Positions 18,655 through 30,399 of a stretch of DNA of 44,709 nt are shown here, in pieces; the first letter of the stretch is position 1; each line of letters opens with the position of its first letter. Made by a program: the position numbers and the translations under genes. The notes beneath the pieces were generated by a model. The model saw only the letters and a list, made by a program, of their open reading frames with translations. It had not been told where the DNA came from and did no database searches. The DNA is from Bradyrhizobium sp. (GTDB taxonomy: Bacteria; Pseudomonadota; Alphaproteobacteria; Rhizobiales; Xanthobacteraceae): contig NZ_JAFAVV010000003.1 of assembly GCF_019242285.1 (NCBI RefSeq), positions 1-44,709 of the forward strand. Reading direction: 5' to 3'.

Positions 18655-18867
18655 ATGGCACGCAAGGCAAGGAAATATTCAAAGAAGGCATCTTCGAGCG
18701 TCGAGCGCGCAATGAAGAAGCGCAAGCGCGGCAACCTGAAGAGCGGCCGCTCGGGCCGCAAGGTCAAGAGCCGCAAGCAGGCGATTGCGATCGGATTGTC
18801 CGAGGCGCGCAAGAAGGGCGCCAAGGTGCCGAAGAAGACGAGCAAGAAGCGCAAATCGAAGCGGTAG
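18655..18867 (+). CDS. DUF6496-like highly basic protein
   Basis: 70 aa, Lys/Arg-rich MARKARKYSKKASSSVERAMKKRKRGNLKSGRSGRKVKSRKQAIAIGLSEARKKGAKVPKK. Confidence 0.8.
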   Translation: MARKARKYSKKASSSVERAMKKRKRGNLKSGRSGRKVKSRKQAIAIGLSEARKKGAKVPKKTSKKRKSKR

Positions 18868-18890
18868 GTTTGCGAGCGAGGTCACGCAGC

Positions 18891-19127
18891 GTGGGCTAGG
18901 ATTCGCCGAAGCTCGAAGAGCGAAGGCGAAGCGTGCCCACCGCCAAGATGCATGCTGTCGAGAGAATGGGAGGCACGGTGCTCCGCCCGATGCGAAGCAT
19001 CGCGCGTGTGCGTCTTAGAGCGTTTTCGAGCGAAGTGGATACCGGTTCGCGTGAAGAAAACGCGTCAAAACAAAGAAGCTGGAGCTTCCGTTCCGATTCC
19101 ATCGGAACGAAAAAGCTCTAGCCCACC
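18891..19127. repeat. Dispersed GTGGGC/GCCCAC repeat, copy 1 (interrupted by the element at 19018-19118)
   Basis: Bounded by GTGGGCTAG...TAGCCCACC; contains GCGTGCCCACC and GTCGAGAGAATGG blocks shared with the copies at 23561 and 40010. Confidence 0.75.
19018..19118. mobile_element. 101-bp MITE-like repeat nested in repeat copy 1
   Basis: GAGCGTTTTCG...CGAAAAAGCTC near-perfect TIRs (one mismatch), flanked by TA (19016-19017 and 19119-19120); internal perfect hairpin CGTTCCGAT-TCC-ATCGGAACG. Confidence 0.7.
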
Positions 19128-20005
19128 TTGCGCTTGTGCCGCGCCGGCGAGCGATGCGCCTTGTTGGGCGCGCGCCGTTGCGTCGCGCGGCGCTGGCTCG
19201 ACCGCGCGTTTGTCCGCCGTGCCGCGCCTTTTCCCTTCAGGCTCTGCTTCAGCGCGTCCATCAGATTCACGACGTTGCTTGGCCGTTCTTCCGGCTCGGC
19301 GATCTTGATCGGTTTGCCGGCGGCCTTGCGCTTCACCAGCGTCCGCAACGCGTTCTCGTATTCGTCCTTGAATTTCGACGAGTCGAAATGCGCCGCCTTG
19401 CTGTCGAGGATGTGGACCGCGAGCTCGACCATGTCCTTCGAGATTTTCGGACTCTTGATGTCGTCGAAATAGTCGTCGGCGTCGCGCAGCTCGTAAGGAT
19501 AGCGCAGGGTGGTGCCGAGCAGGCCCTTGCCGAACGGCTCGATCATCAGCACGTGCTCGCGGTTGGTCAGCACGATGCGCGACAGCGCGACACGGTCCTG
19601 ATCCCTCATCGCGTCGCGGATCACCGCAAAAGCGTCGACGCCGGCCTTGCCGTCGGGTGCGATGTAGTAAGGATGGTTCAGATAACGCGGGTCGATCTCG
19701 TCCGTGGGCACGAAACTGTCGATCTCGATCGTATGGTTGCTCTCGATCTGCACCGCGTCGAGCTCGTCCTTCTCGATCTCGACATATTTGCCCTTGGCGA
19801 GCTCATAGCCGCGCGCCTTCTGCTCGCCCTCGACAATGTCGCCGGTCTCGGCATCGACCATCTGCTGCTTCAGCCGGTTACCGGTGTCGCGGTTGATCAT
19901 GTGGAAGCGCGTCTTCTCGACCGAGGTCGAGGCCGGGTAGAGCAGGACCGGGCAGGTCACCAGCGACAGTTTCAGCGAGCCTTTCCAATAGGCGCGGGGG
20001 GCCAT
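19118..20005 (-). CDS. ku: Non-homologous end-joining protein Ku
   Basis: 295 aa; APRAYWKGSLKLSLVTCPVLLYPASTSVEKTRFHMINRDTGNRLKQQMVDAETGDIV...KGYEL/KGKYVEIEKDELDAV, FVPTDEIDPRYLNHPYYIAPDG; basic C-terminal tail. Confidence 0.97.
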   Translation of the reverse strand: MAPRAYWKGSLKLSLVTCPVLLYPASTSVEKTRFHMINRDTGNRLKQQMVDAETGDIVEGEQKARGYELAKGKYVEIEKDELDAVQIESNHTIEIDSFVPTDEIDPRYLNHPYYIAPDGKAGVDAFAVIRDAMRDQDRVALSRIVLTNREHVLMIEPFGKGLLGTTLRYPYELRDADDYFDDIKSPKISKDMVELAVHILDSKAAHFDSSKFKDEYENALRTLVKRKAAGKPIKIAEPEERPSNVVNLMDALKQSLKGKGAARRTNARSSQRRATQRRAPNKAHRSPARHKRKVG

Positions 20006-20050
20006 TCACGATCTCCAGCGTTTCCAAGCCTTTATTTGCAGGGGCTTTTC

Positions 20051-20083
20051 GGAACTCCAACGGACGTTCGGGGTTTTGGTTCC
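20051..20083. promoter_or_regulatory. Divergent interleaved EcfG-type promoters for ligD (+) and ku (-)
   Basis: Plus: GGAAC (20051-20055)-N17-GTT (20073-20075). Minus: GGAAC (20083-20079)-N16-CGTT (20062-20059). About 54-58 bp before each start codon. Confidence 0.65.
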
Positions 20084-20132
20084 GTAGAGGTGTGCTAGGC
20101 TCTCAAGGCCGGGCGATTACGAGAGACTGATT

Positions 20133-22829
20133 GTGCCGTCGCGAAAACTGTCGACCTACCGGAAGAAGCGCGATTTCGAGCAGACCTCCGAGCCCTCAGG
20201 CGAGGTCGAGGTCGCGCCGTCGAAGCGCCGCCGCTTCGTGATCCAGAAGCATGACGCGACCCGGCTGCACTATGACTTCCGGCTCGAGTTCGACGGCGTG
20301 TTCAAGTCCTGGGCGGTTACGCGCGGCCCCTCGCTCGACCCGCATGACAAGCGGCTCGCGGTCGAGGTCGAGGACCACCCGCTCGACTACGGCGACTTCG
20401 AAGGCACCATCCCCGAAGGCCAGTATGGCGGCGGCACCGTGCAGCTCTGGGACCGCGGCTACTGGGAATCGGACGATCCGGAACGTGGCTTCAAGAAGGG
20501 CGATCTCAAATTCACCCTCGATGGCCACAAGCTGCACGGGAGCTGGGTCCTGGTGCGCATGCGCCATAATCGCGACGGCAGCAAGCGCACCAACTGGCTG
20601 CTGATCAAGCATCGCGACGACTTCGCCAGGGAGGGCGAGGCGAACGACATCCTCGACGAGGATCGTTCGGTGGCCTCGGGCCGGACCATCGCGCAGATCG
20701 CCGAGGGCAAGGGCAGGGCGCCAAAGCCGTTCATGCTGGCGAAGAACGGCCGGGGCAGGGCCGACGCGGTGTGGAATTCCAACCGCGGTGAGGCCGCCGA
20801 GGCGCGCGCGAAAGCCAAAAATAACGACGAGGCTGATCCGAAGGCGACGTCTGCGAAGGCGCAGGCGGCGGTGACAGCGAAGGCAAAACGGATCGATTCG
20901 ATTCCCGATTTCGTCGCGCCGCAGCTCTGTGCCGCGGTCGATCAGCCGCCGGGCGGCGCGAATTGGGGCCACGAGATCAAGTTCGACGGCTACCGGGTGC
21001 AGCTTCGTGTCGAGCACGGCAAGTCGACGCTGAAGACCCGCAAGGGCCTCGACTGGACCGACAAGTTTCAGGCCATCGCGCAAGAGGCGCGGGCGCTCCC
21101 GGACGTCATGATCGATGGCGAGATCGTCGCGCTCGACCACGACAATGTGCCGAATTTCTCCTCGCTGCAGGCGGCGATCTCCGACGGCGATACCAGCCGG
21201 CTGATCTTCTTCGCCTTTGATCTTCTGTTCGCGGAGGACATGGACCTGCGCCGGCTGCCGCTCTCGGAGCGCAAGCGTCGGCTGAAGGAGCTGTTGGACG
21301 CGCGGCCGAAGAGCCAGGCGAAATCGGTCCGCTATGTCGAGCACTTCGAGGCCGAAGGCGAAGAGGTGATGGAATCGGCGCGCAAGCTGAAGATGGAGGG
21401 TATCGTCTCCAAGCGGCTGAGCGCGCCCTATCAGTCCGGCCGCACCGAGAGCTGGACCAAGGCCAAGGTCCGCGCCGGGCAGGAGGTCGTGATCGGCGGC
21501 TGGAAGACCACCGGCGGCAAGTTCCGCTCACTGATGGCCGGCGTACAGCACGATGGTCATCTCGCCTATGTCGGCATTGTCGGCACCGGCTTCGGCCAGG
21601 ACAAGGTCAAGTCCATCATGCCGGCGCTGAAGGCGGCGGCATCGCGAGAGAGCCCGTTCGGCGGCAAGAACGCGCCGCGCAAGACGCGCGAGATGCACTG
21701 GGTGAAGCCGGAGCTGGTGGCCGAGATCGAATTTGCCGGCTGGACCGCCGACGGCAACGTGCGCCAGGCCGCGTTCAAAGGGTTGCGGCTGGACAAGGCA
21801 GCGAGCGAGGTGGTGGCGGAACGCCCGCACATGGCCAGCGTCGCGCAGCCCGCGACGGCGCGGGCCCAGGTCAAATCGGCGAAGGCGGCCACCGCGCGGG
21901 CCAAGCCCGCGGACAAGAACGGCGGCGAGGTGATGGGCGTCGTCATCTCCAAGCCGGACAAGGAGCTGTGGCCGGACGGCGGCGACCGCGAGGGCGTGAC
22001 CAAGCTCGACCTCGCGCGCTATTTCGAGCAAGTCGGCGAATGGATCATCCCCTATATCAAAGGGCGGCCGTGCTCGATCGTGCGCGCGCCCGACGGCATC
22101 GATGGCGAAAAATTCTTCCAACGTCACGGCATGCAGGGCACCTCGAAGCTGCTCGAGCTGGTCAAGGTGTCGGGTGACCGCAAGCCCTATCTGCAGATCG
22201 ATCGAATCGAAGGTCTCGCGGCGGTCGCCCAGGTGGGGGGCCTTGAACTACACCCATGGAATTGCGCCCCCGATGAATACGACATGCCGGGACGGCTGGT
22301 GTTCGATCTCGACCCCGCGCCTGATGTCGCGTTCGCCGAAGTGATCGAGGCGGCGAAGGAGATGCGGCAACGTCTTTCCGACCTCGGAATGGAGAGCTTC
22401 TGCAAGTCCACCGGCGGCAAGGGCCTGCATGTCGTCGTGCCGCTGCGTCTCGGTGCGAAGGACAAGGTGAGCTGGCCCGAGGCCAAGGCTTTCGCGCAAG
22501 GCGTCTGCCAGCTGATGGCGGCCGAGGATCCCGAGCGCTACCTGCTCAACATGTCGAAGAAGCTGCGCAAGGGGAAGATCTTCCTCGATTATTTGCGCAA
22601 CGACCGGATGTCGACGGCGGTCAGCCTGCTGTCGCCGCGGGCGCGGCCGGGCGCCACGGTGTCGATGCCGCTGAGCTGGTCGCAGGTGAAGGACGATCTC
22701 GATCCGAAGCGCTTCACCATCCGCACCGCACCGAAGCTGATGGCGAAGAACAAGGCCTGGCAGGGATTCGACGACGCGGCCTCATCGATCAAGGCGGCGA
22801 TCAGGAAGCTTGCGGAGAAGGCCTCTTAA
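20133..22829 (+). CDS. ligD: ATP-dependent DNA ligase D (phosphoesterase-ligase-polymerase)
   Basis: 898 aa, GTG start; N-terminal PE domain ([32 protein letters not shown]), ligase core ([14 protein letters not shown]...[10 protein letters not shown]), C-terminal polymerase domain ([41 protein letters not shown]). Confidence 0.98.
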   Translation: MPSRKLSTYRKKRDFEQTSEPSGEVEVAPSKRRRFVIQKHDATRLHYDFRLEFDGVFKSWAVTRGPSLDPHDKRLAVEVEDHPLDYGDFEGTIPEGQYGGGTVQLWDRGYWESDDPERGFKKGDLKFTLDGHKLHGSWVLVRMRHNRDGSKRTNWLLIKHRDDFAREGEANDILDEDRSVASGRTIAQIAEGKGRAPKPFMLAKNGRGRADAVWNSNRGEAAEARAKAKNNDEADPKATSAKAQAAVTAKAKRIDSIPDFVAPQLCAAVDQPPGGANWGHEIKFDGYRVQLRVEHGKSTLKTRKGLDWTDKFQAIAQEARALPDVMIDGEIVALDHDNVPNFSSLQAAISDGDTSRLIFFAFDLLFAEDMDLRRLPLSERKRRLKELLDARPKSQAKSVRYVEHFEAEGEEVMESARKLKMEGIVSKRLSAPYQSGRTESWTKAKVRAGQEVVIGGWKTTGGKFRSLMAGVQHDGHLAYVGIVGTGFGQDKVKSIMPALKAAASRESPFGGKNAPRKTREMHWVKPELVAEIEFAGWTADGNVRQAAFKGLRLDKAASEVVAERPHMASVAQPATARAQVKSAKAATARAKPADKNGGEVMGVVISKPDKELWPDGGDREGVTKLDLARYFEQVGEWIIPYIKGRPCSIVRAPDGIDGEKFFQRHGMQGTSKLLELVKVSGDRKPYLQIDRIEGLAAVAQVGGLELHPWNCAPDEYDMPGRLVFDLDPAPDVAFAEVIEAAKEMRQRLSDLGMESFCKSTGGKGLHVVVPLRLGAKDKVSWPEAKAFAQGVCQLMAAEDPERYLLNMSKKLRKGKIFLDYLRNDRMSTAVSLLSPRARPGATVSMPLSWSQVKDDLDPKRFTIRTAPKLMAKNKAWQGFDDAASSIKAAIRKLAEKAS

Positions 22830-22830
22830 T

Positions 22831-22869
22831 TCATTTCCGGGGTACGCAGGCGCGATTCCCCGGAAATGA
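22831..22869. terminator. Candidate bidirectional terminator hairpin between ligD and DUF3309
   Basis: Perfect 12-bp arms TCATTTCCGGGG / CCCCGGAAATGA between convergent genes; no strong T-tract. Confidence 0.55.
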
Positions 22870-22888
22870 GCATCTCGCGTGCGAAGGC

Positions 22889-23053
22889 TCAGATGCGTCC
22901 GAGCAGCAGCAGGATGACCAGGATCACGATGACGAGCCCGAGGCCGCCGCCGCCATAATAACCGGTGCCGTAGAACGGGCCGCCGCCGATGCCGCTGAAG
23001 CCGCCGAGCAGCGCGATGATGAGGATGATGAGGATGATCGTACCAATCGACAT
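22889..23053 (-). CDS. DUF3309-like small membrane protein
   Basis: 54 aa from ATG at 23053: MSIGTIILIILIIALLGGFSGIGGGPFYGTGYYGGGGLGLVIVILVILLLLGRI; two TM segments with Gly/Tyr-rich linker. Confidence 0.8.
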   Translation of the reverse strand: MSIGTIILIILIIALLGGFSGIGGGPFYGTGYYGGGGLGLVIVILVILLLLGRI

Positions 23054-23110
23054 GCCGCCTCCTTGAAGCCTCTCGCGAGGCCCTTTGTCAGTTCCATGAT
23101 GTGCCGGGGA

Positions 23111-23135
23111 AACGAGCGGGAACATTGAAAGTTCC
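23111..23135 (-). promoter_or_regulatory. EcfG-type promoter upstream of DUF3309
   Basis: Minus strand GGAAC (23135-23131)-N16-CGTT (23114-23111), about 58 bp upstream of the ATG. Confidence 0.6.
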
Positions 23136-23219
23136 GTTTTTTGCACTGCGATCGTGTGCGCTGCTCTTCTTTTCGCGACGGATGCGACTACATGCGATAA
23201 AACAGCAACAGGTGTTCCG

Positions 23220-23531
23220 ATGTCAGCGCCACTCGTGGTTTCGATTCCGCATCGCCTCGGCCGCGAGGAGGCGGTCCGACGCCTGAAAACCGGCCTGACG
23301 CGCGCAGCAGCGCACGTTCCGGTGCTGAGCGTCGACGAAGAACGTTGGGACGGCGATCACATGTTCTTCCGCGTCCGCGCGCTCGGGCAGGCGGCGTCAG
23401 GCCATATCGACGTCGAGGAGGACCACGTCCGGCTGGAGGTGATGCTGCCCTGGCTGCTGCAGCGCTTTGCGCAAGCCGCCCAGACGATGATCCGCGATCG
23501 CGGCAAGCTGCTATTGACCAAGAAGAACTGA
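23220..23531 (+). CDS. Polyhydroxyalkanoic acid system family protein
   Basis: 103 aa: MSAPLVVSIPHRLGREEAVRRLKTGLTRA...WDGDHMFFRVRALGQAASGHIDVEEDHVRLEVMLPWLLQRFAQ, characteristic of the PHA-granule-associated small family. Confidence 0.75.
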   Translation: MSAPLVVSIPHRLGREEAVRRLKTGLTRAAAHVPVLSVDEERWDGDHMFFRVRALGQAASGHIDVEEDHVRLEVMLPWLLQRFAQAAQTMIRDRGKLLLTKKN

Positions 23532-23560
23532 TCGGGCCTCGTTTTTAGCGAGATGCGGAG

Positions 23561-23766
23561 GGTGGGCTAAGCGCAGCGTGCCCACCAATTACGGGCAATG
23601 CCGTCGAGAGAATGGTGGGCACGGCGCTGCGCGCCTTAGTCGTACTAAGTCACATGTGTGGTGCTCTCGTTGAAACTCTTGAGCTTTTTGGAACGACCAT
23701 ATTTGCACAAAGACGAGTCGATTCAATGGCTTGAGTCTTCTTGTGACTCAGTACGATTAGCCCACC
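23561..23766. repeat. Dispersed GTGGGC/GCCCAC repeat, copy 2 (interrupted by the element at 23640-23756)
   Basis: GGTGGGCTAAGCGCAGCGTGCCCACC...GTCGAGAGAATGGTGGGCACGG...TTAGCCCACC; between convergent genes. Confidence 0.8.
23640..23756. mobile_element. 117-bp MITE-like insertion with 15-bp TIRs and TTAG target duplication
   Basis: TCGTACTAAGTCACA (23640-23654) vs TGTGACTCAGTACGA (23742-23756), 14 of 15 complementary; TTAG at 23636-23639 and 23757-23760; visibly lower GC than flanks. Confidence 0.75.
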
Positions 23767-26553
23767 CTACGAGACCTCGATGCGCTTGCGGGCCGTTTTG
23801 GCCGGGGTTTCCATCCGCGCCTTCAGCAAGGCGACCGGCAGGTGCTGGAACAGCGTGGCGAGCGGAAGCTCGCTCGTGCCGGCGTCCTCCATGGCAAAAC
23901 CGCTCACATCGACAAAGCCGTCGAAGACATCTGCTGAGGGCCATGTCCGGCCGCCTTGCGAAAGCGGCGCGAACGTGCGTCCGGCCACGACGATCGCGGC
24001 GTCCCTGCCGCGACGTCGGGCGAAGGCGATGACGTGGCTGCGATGCGTGCCGCTCACCTCGAGCGGATGATAGTCGCCGAAGGTGAAAACCTCCGCGAGC
24101 TCGTGCCGGAGTTTCAACAGGTGTGCGGTCCAGGCGAGCTTCAGCCGCCCGCTGCGCCAGTCCTGCACCAGCGCCTGCCAATCGGGAGCCTTCAGCGCCT
24201 CCAGCATATTGGCGCGCGCGTCAAAATCGATCGGGCGGCGATTGTCGGGATCGACCAGCGAGAGGTCCCAGAGCTCGGTGCCCTGGTAGAAGTCCGGCAC
24301 GCCCGGCAGCGTCGCCTTCAGCGTGACCTGGCTCAGCGAGTTGAGCGCGCCCAATAGCGCCACGCGCTGCGAGAAGGTCGCGAGCGAATCGAGGAACTCG
24401 CCCGAGGCTTCGCGATCCAGGATCCCTTCGATGAAGCCGTGCAGTCCCGCCTCATAGGCCTCGACGGGATTGAGCCAGCTCGTCTCCTGCTTGCCTTCGC
24501 GCGCAGCCTTCGATGCATAGGCCTGGATGCGCTCGGCGAAGGCGTCATCCTGCGCGGCTACGGGAAAGGCGCCGAGCAGCGCCTGGTACAGCATGTATTC
24601 GGCGGTCACCGACGGCGCGCGCATCTCGCCCCTGGTGACGACATGCGGCGCATTCAGGACCTTCCATTTCGCGACCGTGCTGGTCCATTCGCCGGATATT
24701 TCGGACAATGCCGCGAGCCTGGCGCGGGCATCCTCGCCGCGCTTGGTGTCGTGGGTCGCAGTCGCCGTCATGCCATGCGGCCAGGCCCTGGCGCGCGCCT
24801 GCATCAGCGCGTGAAACGCGGCGACCGACAATCCCTTCGAGGCCGGGTCGCCGCCGACCTCGTTGAGCGCGAGCAAGCGATGGTAGCGATAGAACGCGGT
24901 GTCCTCCAGCGACTTCGCCATCAGCGGACCGGTGAACTGCTGCAGCTTCAGCGCGAAGCGCCGCACCCGAGCGGTCGAGTGCGCGGTCTCGCCGCGCCGG
25001 ATCAGGTCCATGGTGATGGTGTCGCGAAGGAAATCGAAAATGCCGTCGTCGGCGGCGAACCAATCCGCTCGCGCCCGTTTGACGGTCTCGCCGATCAGCT
25101 CGCGGTCGTGTGCGCTCGGCCCGGGCGCCGTCAGATAGGTGCGGTAGACCGGGAAGTGCAGCACATAGAGCTCGAGCGCCTGGGTCAGGCTGTCGGCGGA
25201 ATAGTCGCGGGTGGAATAGTGCCCGTTGGCGATGCGGGCCAAGAGCCGCGCCAGCACGGTGAACTCGCTGGAGAGCAGCGTCCGCAGCACGCGCCGCTTG
25301 GCGCCGCGCAGCACCGGCTCGAGCCGGGGCGGGGTCGATGAAATCTGCCGCCAGATCTCGTCCAGCGCGTCGAGTCCGCTCGGCTCGACCAGCACCTGGG
25401 TGATGACGTTCATCCACTCGTAGCCGGTGGTGCCGTGCACGCCGGCGAAGGCCTGCAGCTTCTCGCCTTCGCCGAGGATCTTCTCGACCACCAGATAGAA
25501 TGGCCTGGGATGCTTGCCCTGGGCGTCGCGGATCAGGCGGCGCAGGCGCTGGAAATATTGCGCGGGATCGCGCAGGCCGTCGATGTGGTCGAGCCGCAGA
25601 CCCTGCAGCCGGTCTTCCGCGATCAGCCGCTTCACCAGTTGATGCGAGGCATCGAAGGTCCCGGCATCCTCGACCCGAAGCCCGGCGAGCGTGTTGACGT
25701 CGAAGAAGCGGCGATAGTTGATGTCGCTCGAGGCAAGCCGCCAGTGACCGAGCTTGTAGTGCTGACGCTCCAGGAGATGATGCAGGGCGAGCGTCGGCGC
25801 CGGGCGGTCCTTTCCCGCGCGATAGGCGGCAAGTCCCTGCGCGATGAGCTCGGCCGCGCCGATCGCCTTCAGCGCGGCCTTGAAGGAAGGCGCTTCCTCG
25901 CGGTTCGGATGGCGCAGGCCCCGGTAGCGCGACGCCAATTCGAGGATGCGCCGGCCAGCCTCGCTGTCCTCGGCGCCGGCTTCCTTCACGATCATCCGCA
26001 GCACCTCGGCGTAACGCTCGGGCGCGATCGGCAGGCGGTGCTCGAAATACCAGCAGGAGAAGCTGCCTTCGTCCGCATCGTAGCGCAGCTCGATCTCGCC
26101 GCGCTCCAGCGCCTCGCCATAGGAAACGCCGAGGATCGGCAGCAGCACGCCGCCGCGCGCGCGGTAGGGCAGTTGCTCCCAGTCGATGTCGAAGGAGACC
26201 GCGCGCGGCGAGGCCGGGCCCCATTCCAGGACATCGAGCCACCAGGGATTGTCGGCGTAGTGCACGCCGACATGGTTGGGCACGAAGTCGAGGATCAGGC
26301 CGAGATCGTGCTGCTTCAGCGCCTCACTCAACTGCGCGAAGCCGGCTTCGCCGCCGAGCTCCGGGTTCAGCCGGGTGTGGTCGACGACGTCATAACCATG
26401 GGTCGAGCCCTTGCGTGCCTTCATGAAGGGCGAGGCGTAGAGATGGGTGATGCCGAGCGCCTTCAGATAGGGCACGATCTCGGCCGCCTTGTCGAAGCCG
26501 AAATCCTTGGTGAGTTGAAGCCGATAGGTCGCGAGCGGGATCGGCGACGCCAT
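23767..26553 (-). CDS. treY: Maltooligosyl trehalose synthase
   Basis: 928 aa; MASPIPLATYRLQLTKDFGFDKAAEIVPYLKALGITHLYASPFMKARKGSTHGYDVVDHTRLNPELGG; RLDHIDGLRDP and VPDFYQGTELWDLSLVDPDNRRPID. Confidence 0.97.
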   Translation of the reverse strand: MASPIPLATYRLQLTKDFGFDKAAEIVPYLKALGITHLYASPFMKARKGSTHGYDVVDHTRLNPELGGEAGFAQLSEALKQHDLGLILDFVPNHVGVHYADNPWWLDVLEWGPASPRAVSFDIDWEQLPYRARGGVLLPILGVSYGEALERGEIELRYDADEGSFSCWYFEHRLPIAPERYAEVLRMIVKEAGAEDSEAGRRILELASRYRGLRHPNREEAPSFKAALKAIGAAELIAQGLAAYRAGKDRPAPTLALHHLLERQHYKLGHWRLASSDINYRRFFDVNTLAGLRVEDAGTFDASHQLVKRLIAEDRLQGLRLDHIDGLRDPAQYFQRLRRLIRDAQGKHPRPFYLVVEKILGEGEKLQAFAGVHGTTGYEWMNVITQVLVEPSGLDALDEIWRQISSTPPRLEPVLRGAKRRVLRTLLSSEFTVLARLLARIANGHYSTRDYSADSLTQALELYVLHFPVYRTYLTAPGPSAHDRELIGETVKRARADWFAADDGIFDFLRDTITMDLIRRGETAHSTARVRRFALKLQQFTGPLMAKSLEDTAFYRYHRLLALNEVGGDPASKGLSVAAFHALMQARARAWPHGMTATATHDTKRGEDARARLAALSEISGEWTSTVAKWKVLNAPHVVTRGEMRAPSVTAEYMLYQALLGAFPVAAQDDAFAERIQAYASKAAREGKQETSWLNPVEAYEAGLHGFIEGILDREASGEFLDSLATFSQRVALLGALNSLSQVTLKATLPGVPDFYQGTELWDLSLVDPDNRRPIDFDARANMLEALKAPDWQALVQDWRSGRLKLAWTAHLLKLRHELAEVFTFGDYHPLEVSGTHRSHVIAFARRRGRDAAIVVAGRTFAPLSQGGRTWPSADVFDGFVDVSGFAMEDAGTSELPLATLFQHLPVALLKARMETPAKTARKRIEVS

Positions 26554-26554
26554 G

Positions 26555-28317
26555 TCAGCTCTCGACGCGCCAGAACACCGACCAGGGGTCGAGCTGCTCG
26601 CCCGGCTCGCCGCCCCAGATCGGCGTGCCCGCCATCGCTTCGCGCGGCCGTGCGATGCTGCTGCCGGACAGATTGGCGAGCAGCCGGAGCGTCGTGCCGT
26701 CGCCGATGCGCCAGCTCGCCCTCAGCACGCCGTTTTCGTTGGCCTGCGCCTCGCCGAAAGCCATGCCCTGGAGCCGCGGCACAATCTCGCGCCGGCGCGT
26801 TGCGAGAAGACGCCGCACCAGCTCCAGCCGCGCGCGGCCGCTCGCGGTCGTGCGCCCATCCCAGTCGAGCACCGCCGACTTGAACGTGGCGGGATCGAGC
26901 GGATCGGGAACCTCGTCGCCATAGGCTTCATATGCCCAATCGTATTCCTCGCGCCGCCCCTTGCGCACGGCTTCGGCAAGTTCGCCCTTGAAATCGCAGA
27001 AGAACGGGAACGGCTTTTTCGAGCCCCATTCCTCGCCCATGAACAGCATCGGCGGCATCGGCGCGAGCAGGGTCACGGCCAGCGCGGCTTCGATCGCGCG
27101 CGGATCCGCGATCGCCTCCAGCCGGTCGCCGAGCGGGCGGTTGCCGATCTGGTCGTGGTTCTGCAGGAAATTGACGAAGGTGGTGGGCGCCAAATGGCCG
27201 CTCGACTCGCCGCGCGGCTTGTTGCCCCAGAACGGCGCGTTCTCGCCCTGATAGACGAAGCCCGATGCCAGCGAGCGGGCGAGATGGCCGCGCGGCGAGG
27301 TCTGGTAGTCGCCGTAATAGCCCTGGCTCTCGCCGGTCAGCAGCACATGCCAGACGTGGTGATAGTCGTCGTTCCACTGCGCGCGGAACTTGCCATGCGG
27401 AGGCTCTTGTGTGGCGTCGAGCAGGCTCGCACAATTGTCGCCATTCTCCAGCACGAGATGGATGTGCCTTCCGGTCCGGGCCGCGAACGCGCCGGCGGCG
27501 CGGCTCAGATCGTGCAGCATGGAGATCTCGCCGGGCTCGACCAGGATGTGGTTGGCGGCGTCGAACCGCAGCCCGTCGAAGCGGTAGTCGCGCAGCCAGT
27601 GCAGCGCGTTCTCGATCGCGAACGCGCGCACCTCTGGCCGGCGATAGTCGATCGCGCTGCCCCACGGCGTGTGGCCTTCGGTGAAGAAGGTCGGCGCATA
27701 GCGGTGGAGGAAATTCCCCTCCGGCCCGAAATGGTTGTAGACCACGTCGAGAAACACCATCAGCCCGCGCAGATGCGCTTCGTCGATCAGCCGCTTCAGC
27801 TCCTCGGGGCGGCCATAGGCGCTGTCGGGCGCGTACCACAGCACGCCGTCATAACCCCAGCCCCGGCTTCCCGCGAAATCCGCCAGCGGCATCAGCTCCA
27901 GCGCGGTGATGCCGGTCGCCACGAGATGATCGAGCTTGTCGATCATCGCGCGGTAGCTGCCTTCCTCCGTGAAGGCGCCGACATGGGTCTCGATGAAGAC
28001 GGCGTCCTGCCAGGGGCGCCCGCGCCAGTCCCTGGCGCGCCAGTCGAAGCGGGCATGATCGATGACTTCGCTCGGGCCGGACACGTCCTCGGGCTGGAAC
28101 GCCGATGCGGGATCGGGTACGTCGATCTCGTCGTCGATGCGGAACCTGTAGCGTGCGCCGCCCTTGATGCCAGCGACATCGGCTGTGTACCAGCCATCCG
28201 CGCCACGCTGCATCGGGTGCGGCAGTTCCAGCACCACGTCGACGCGCCTGGCCGCCGGCGCCCACAGCCGGAACGAGGCGCCGTCGTCCGTCACGCTGAC
28301 GCCGAAAGAGAGTTGCT

Positions 28318-28321
<4 letters not shown>
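26555..28321 (-). CDS. treZ: Malto-oligosyltrehalose trehalohydrolase
   Basis: From ATG at 28321: MKQLSFGVSVTDDGASFRLWAPAARRVDVVLE...ELMPLADFAGSRGWGYDGVLWYAPDSAYGRPEELKRLID; GLRFDAANHIL, LENGDN, NFLQNHDQIGNRPLGDRL. Confidence 0.96.
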
Positions 28322-30393
<2,072 letters not shown>

Positions 30394-30399
30394 GATGCG

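Noticed and set aside
20133-22829. Ku/LigD pair considered as a novel system
   Set aside because: Standard bacterial NHEJ with conventional PE-LIG-POL domain order; only the promoter arrangement is notable.
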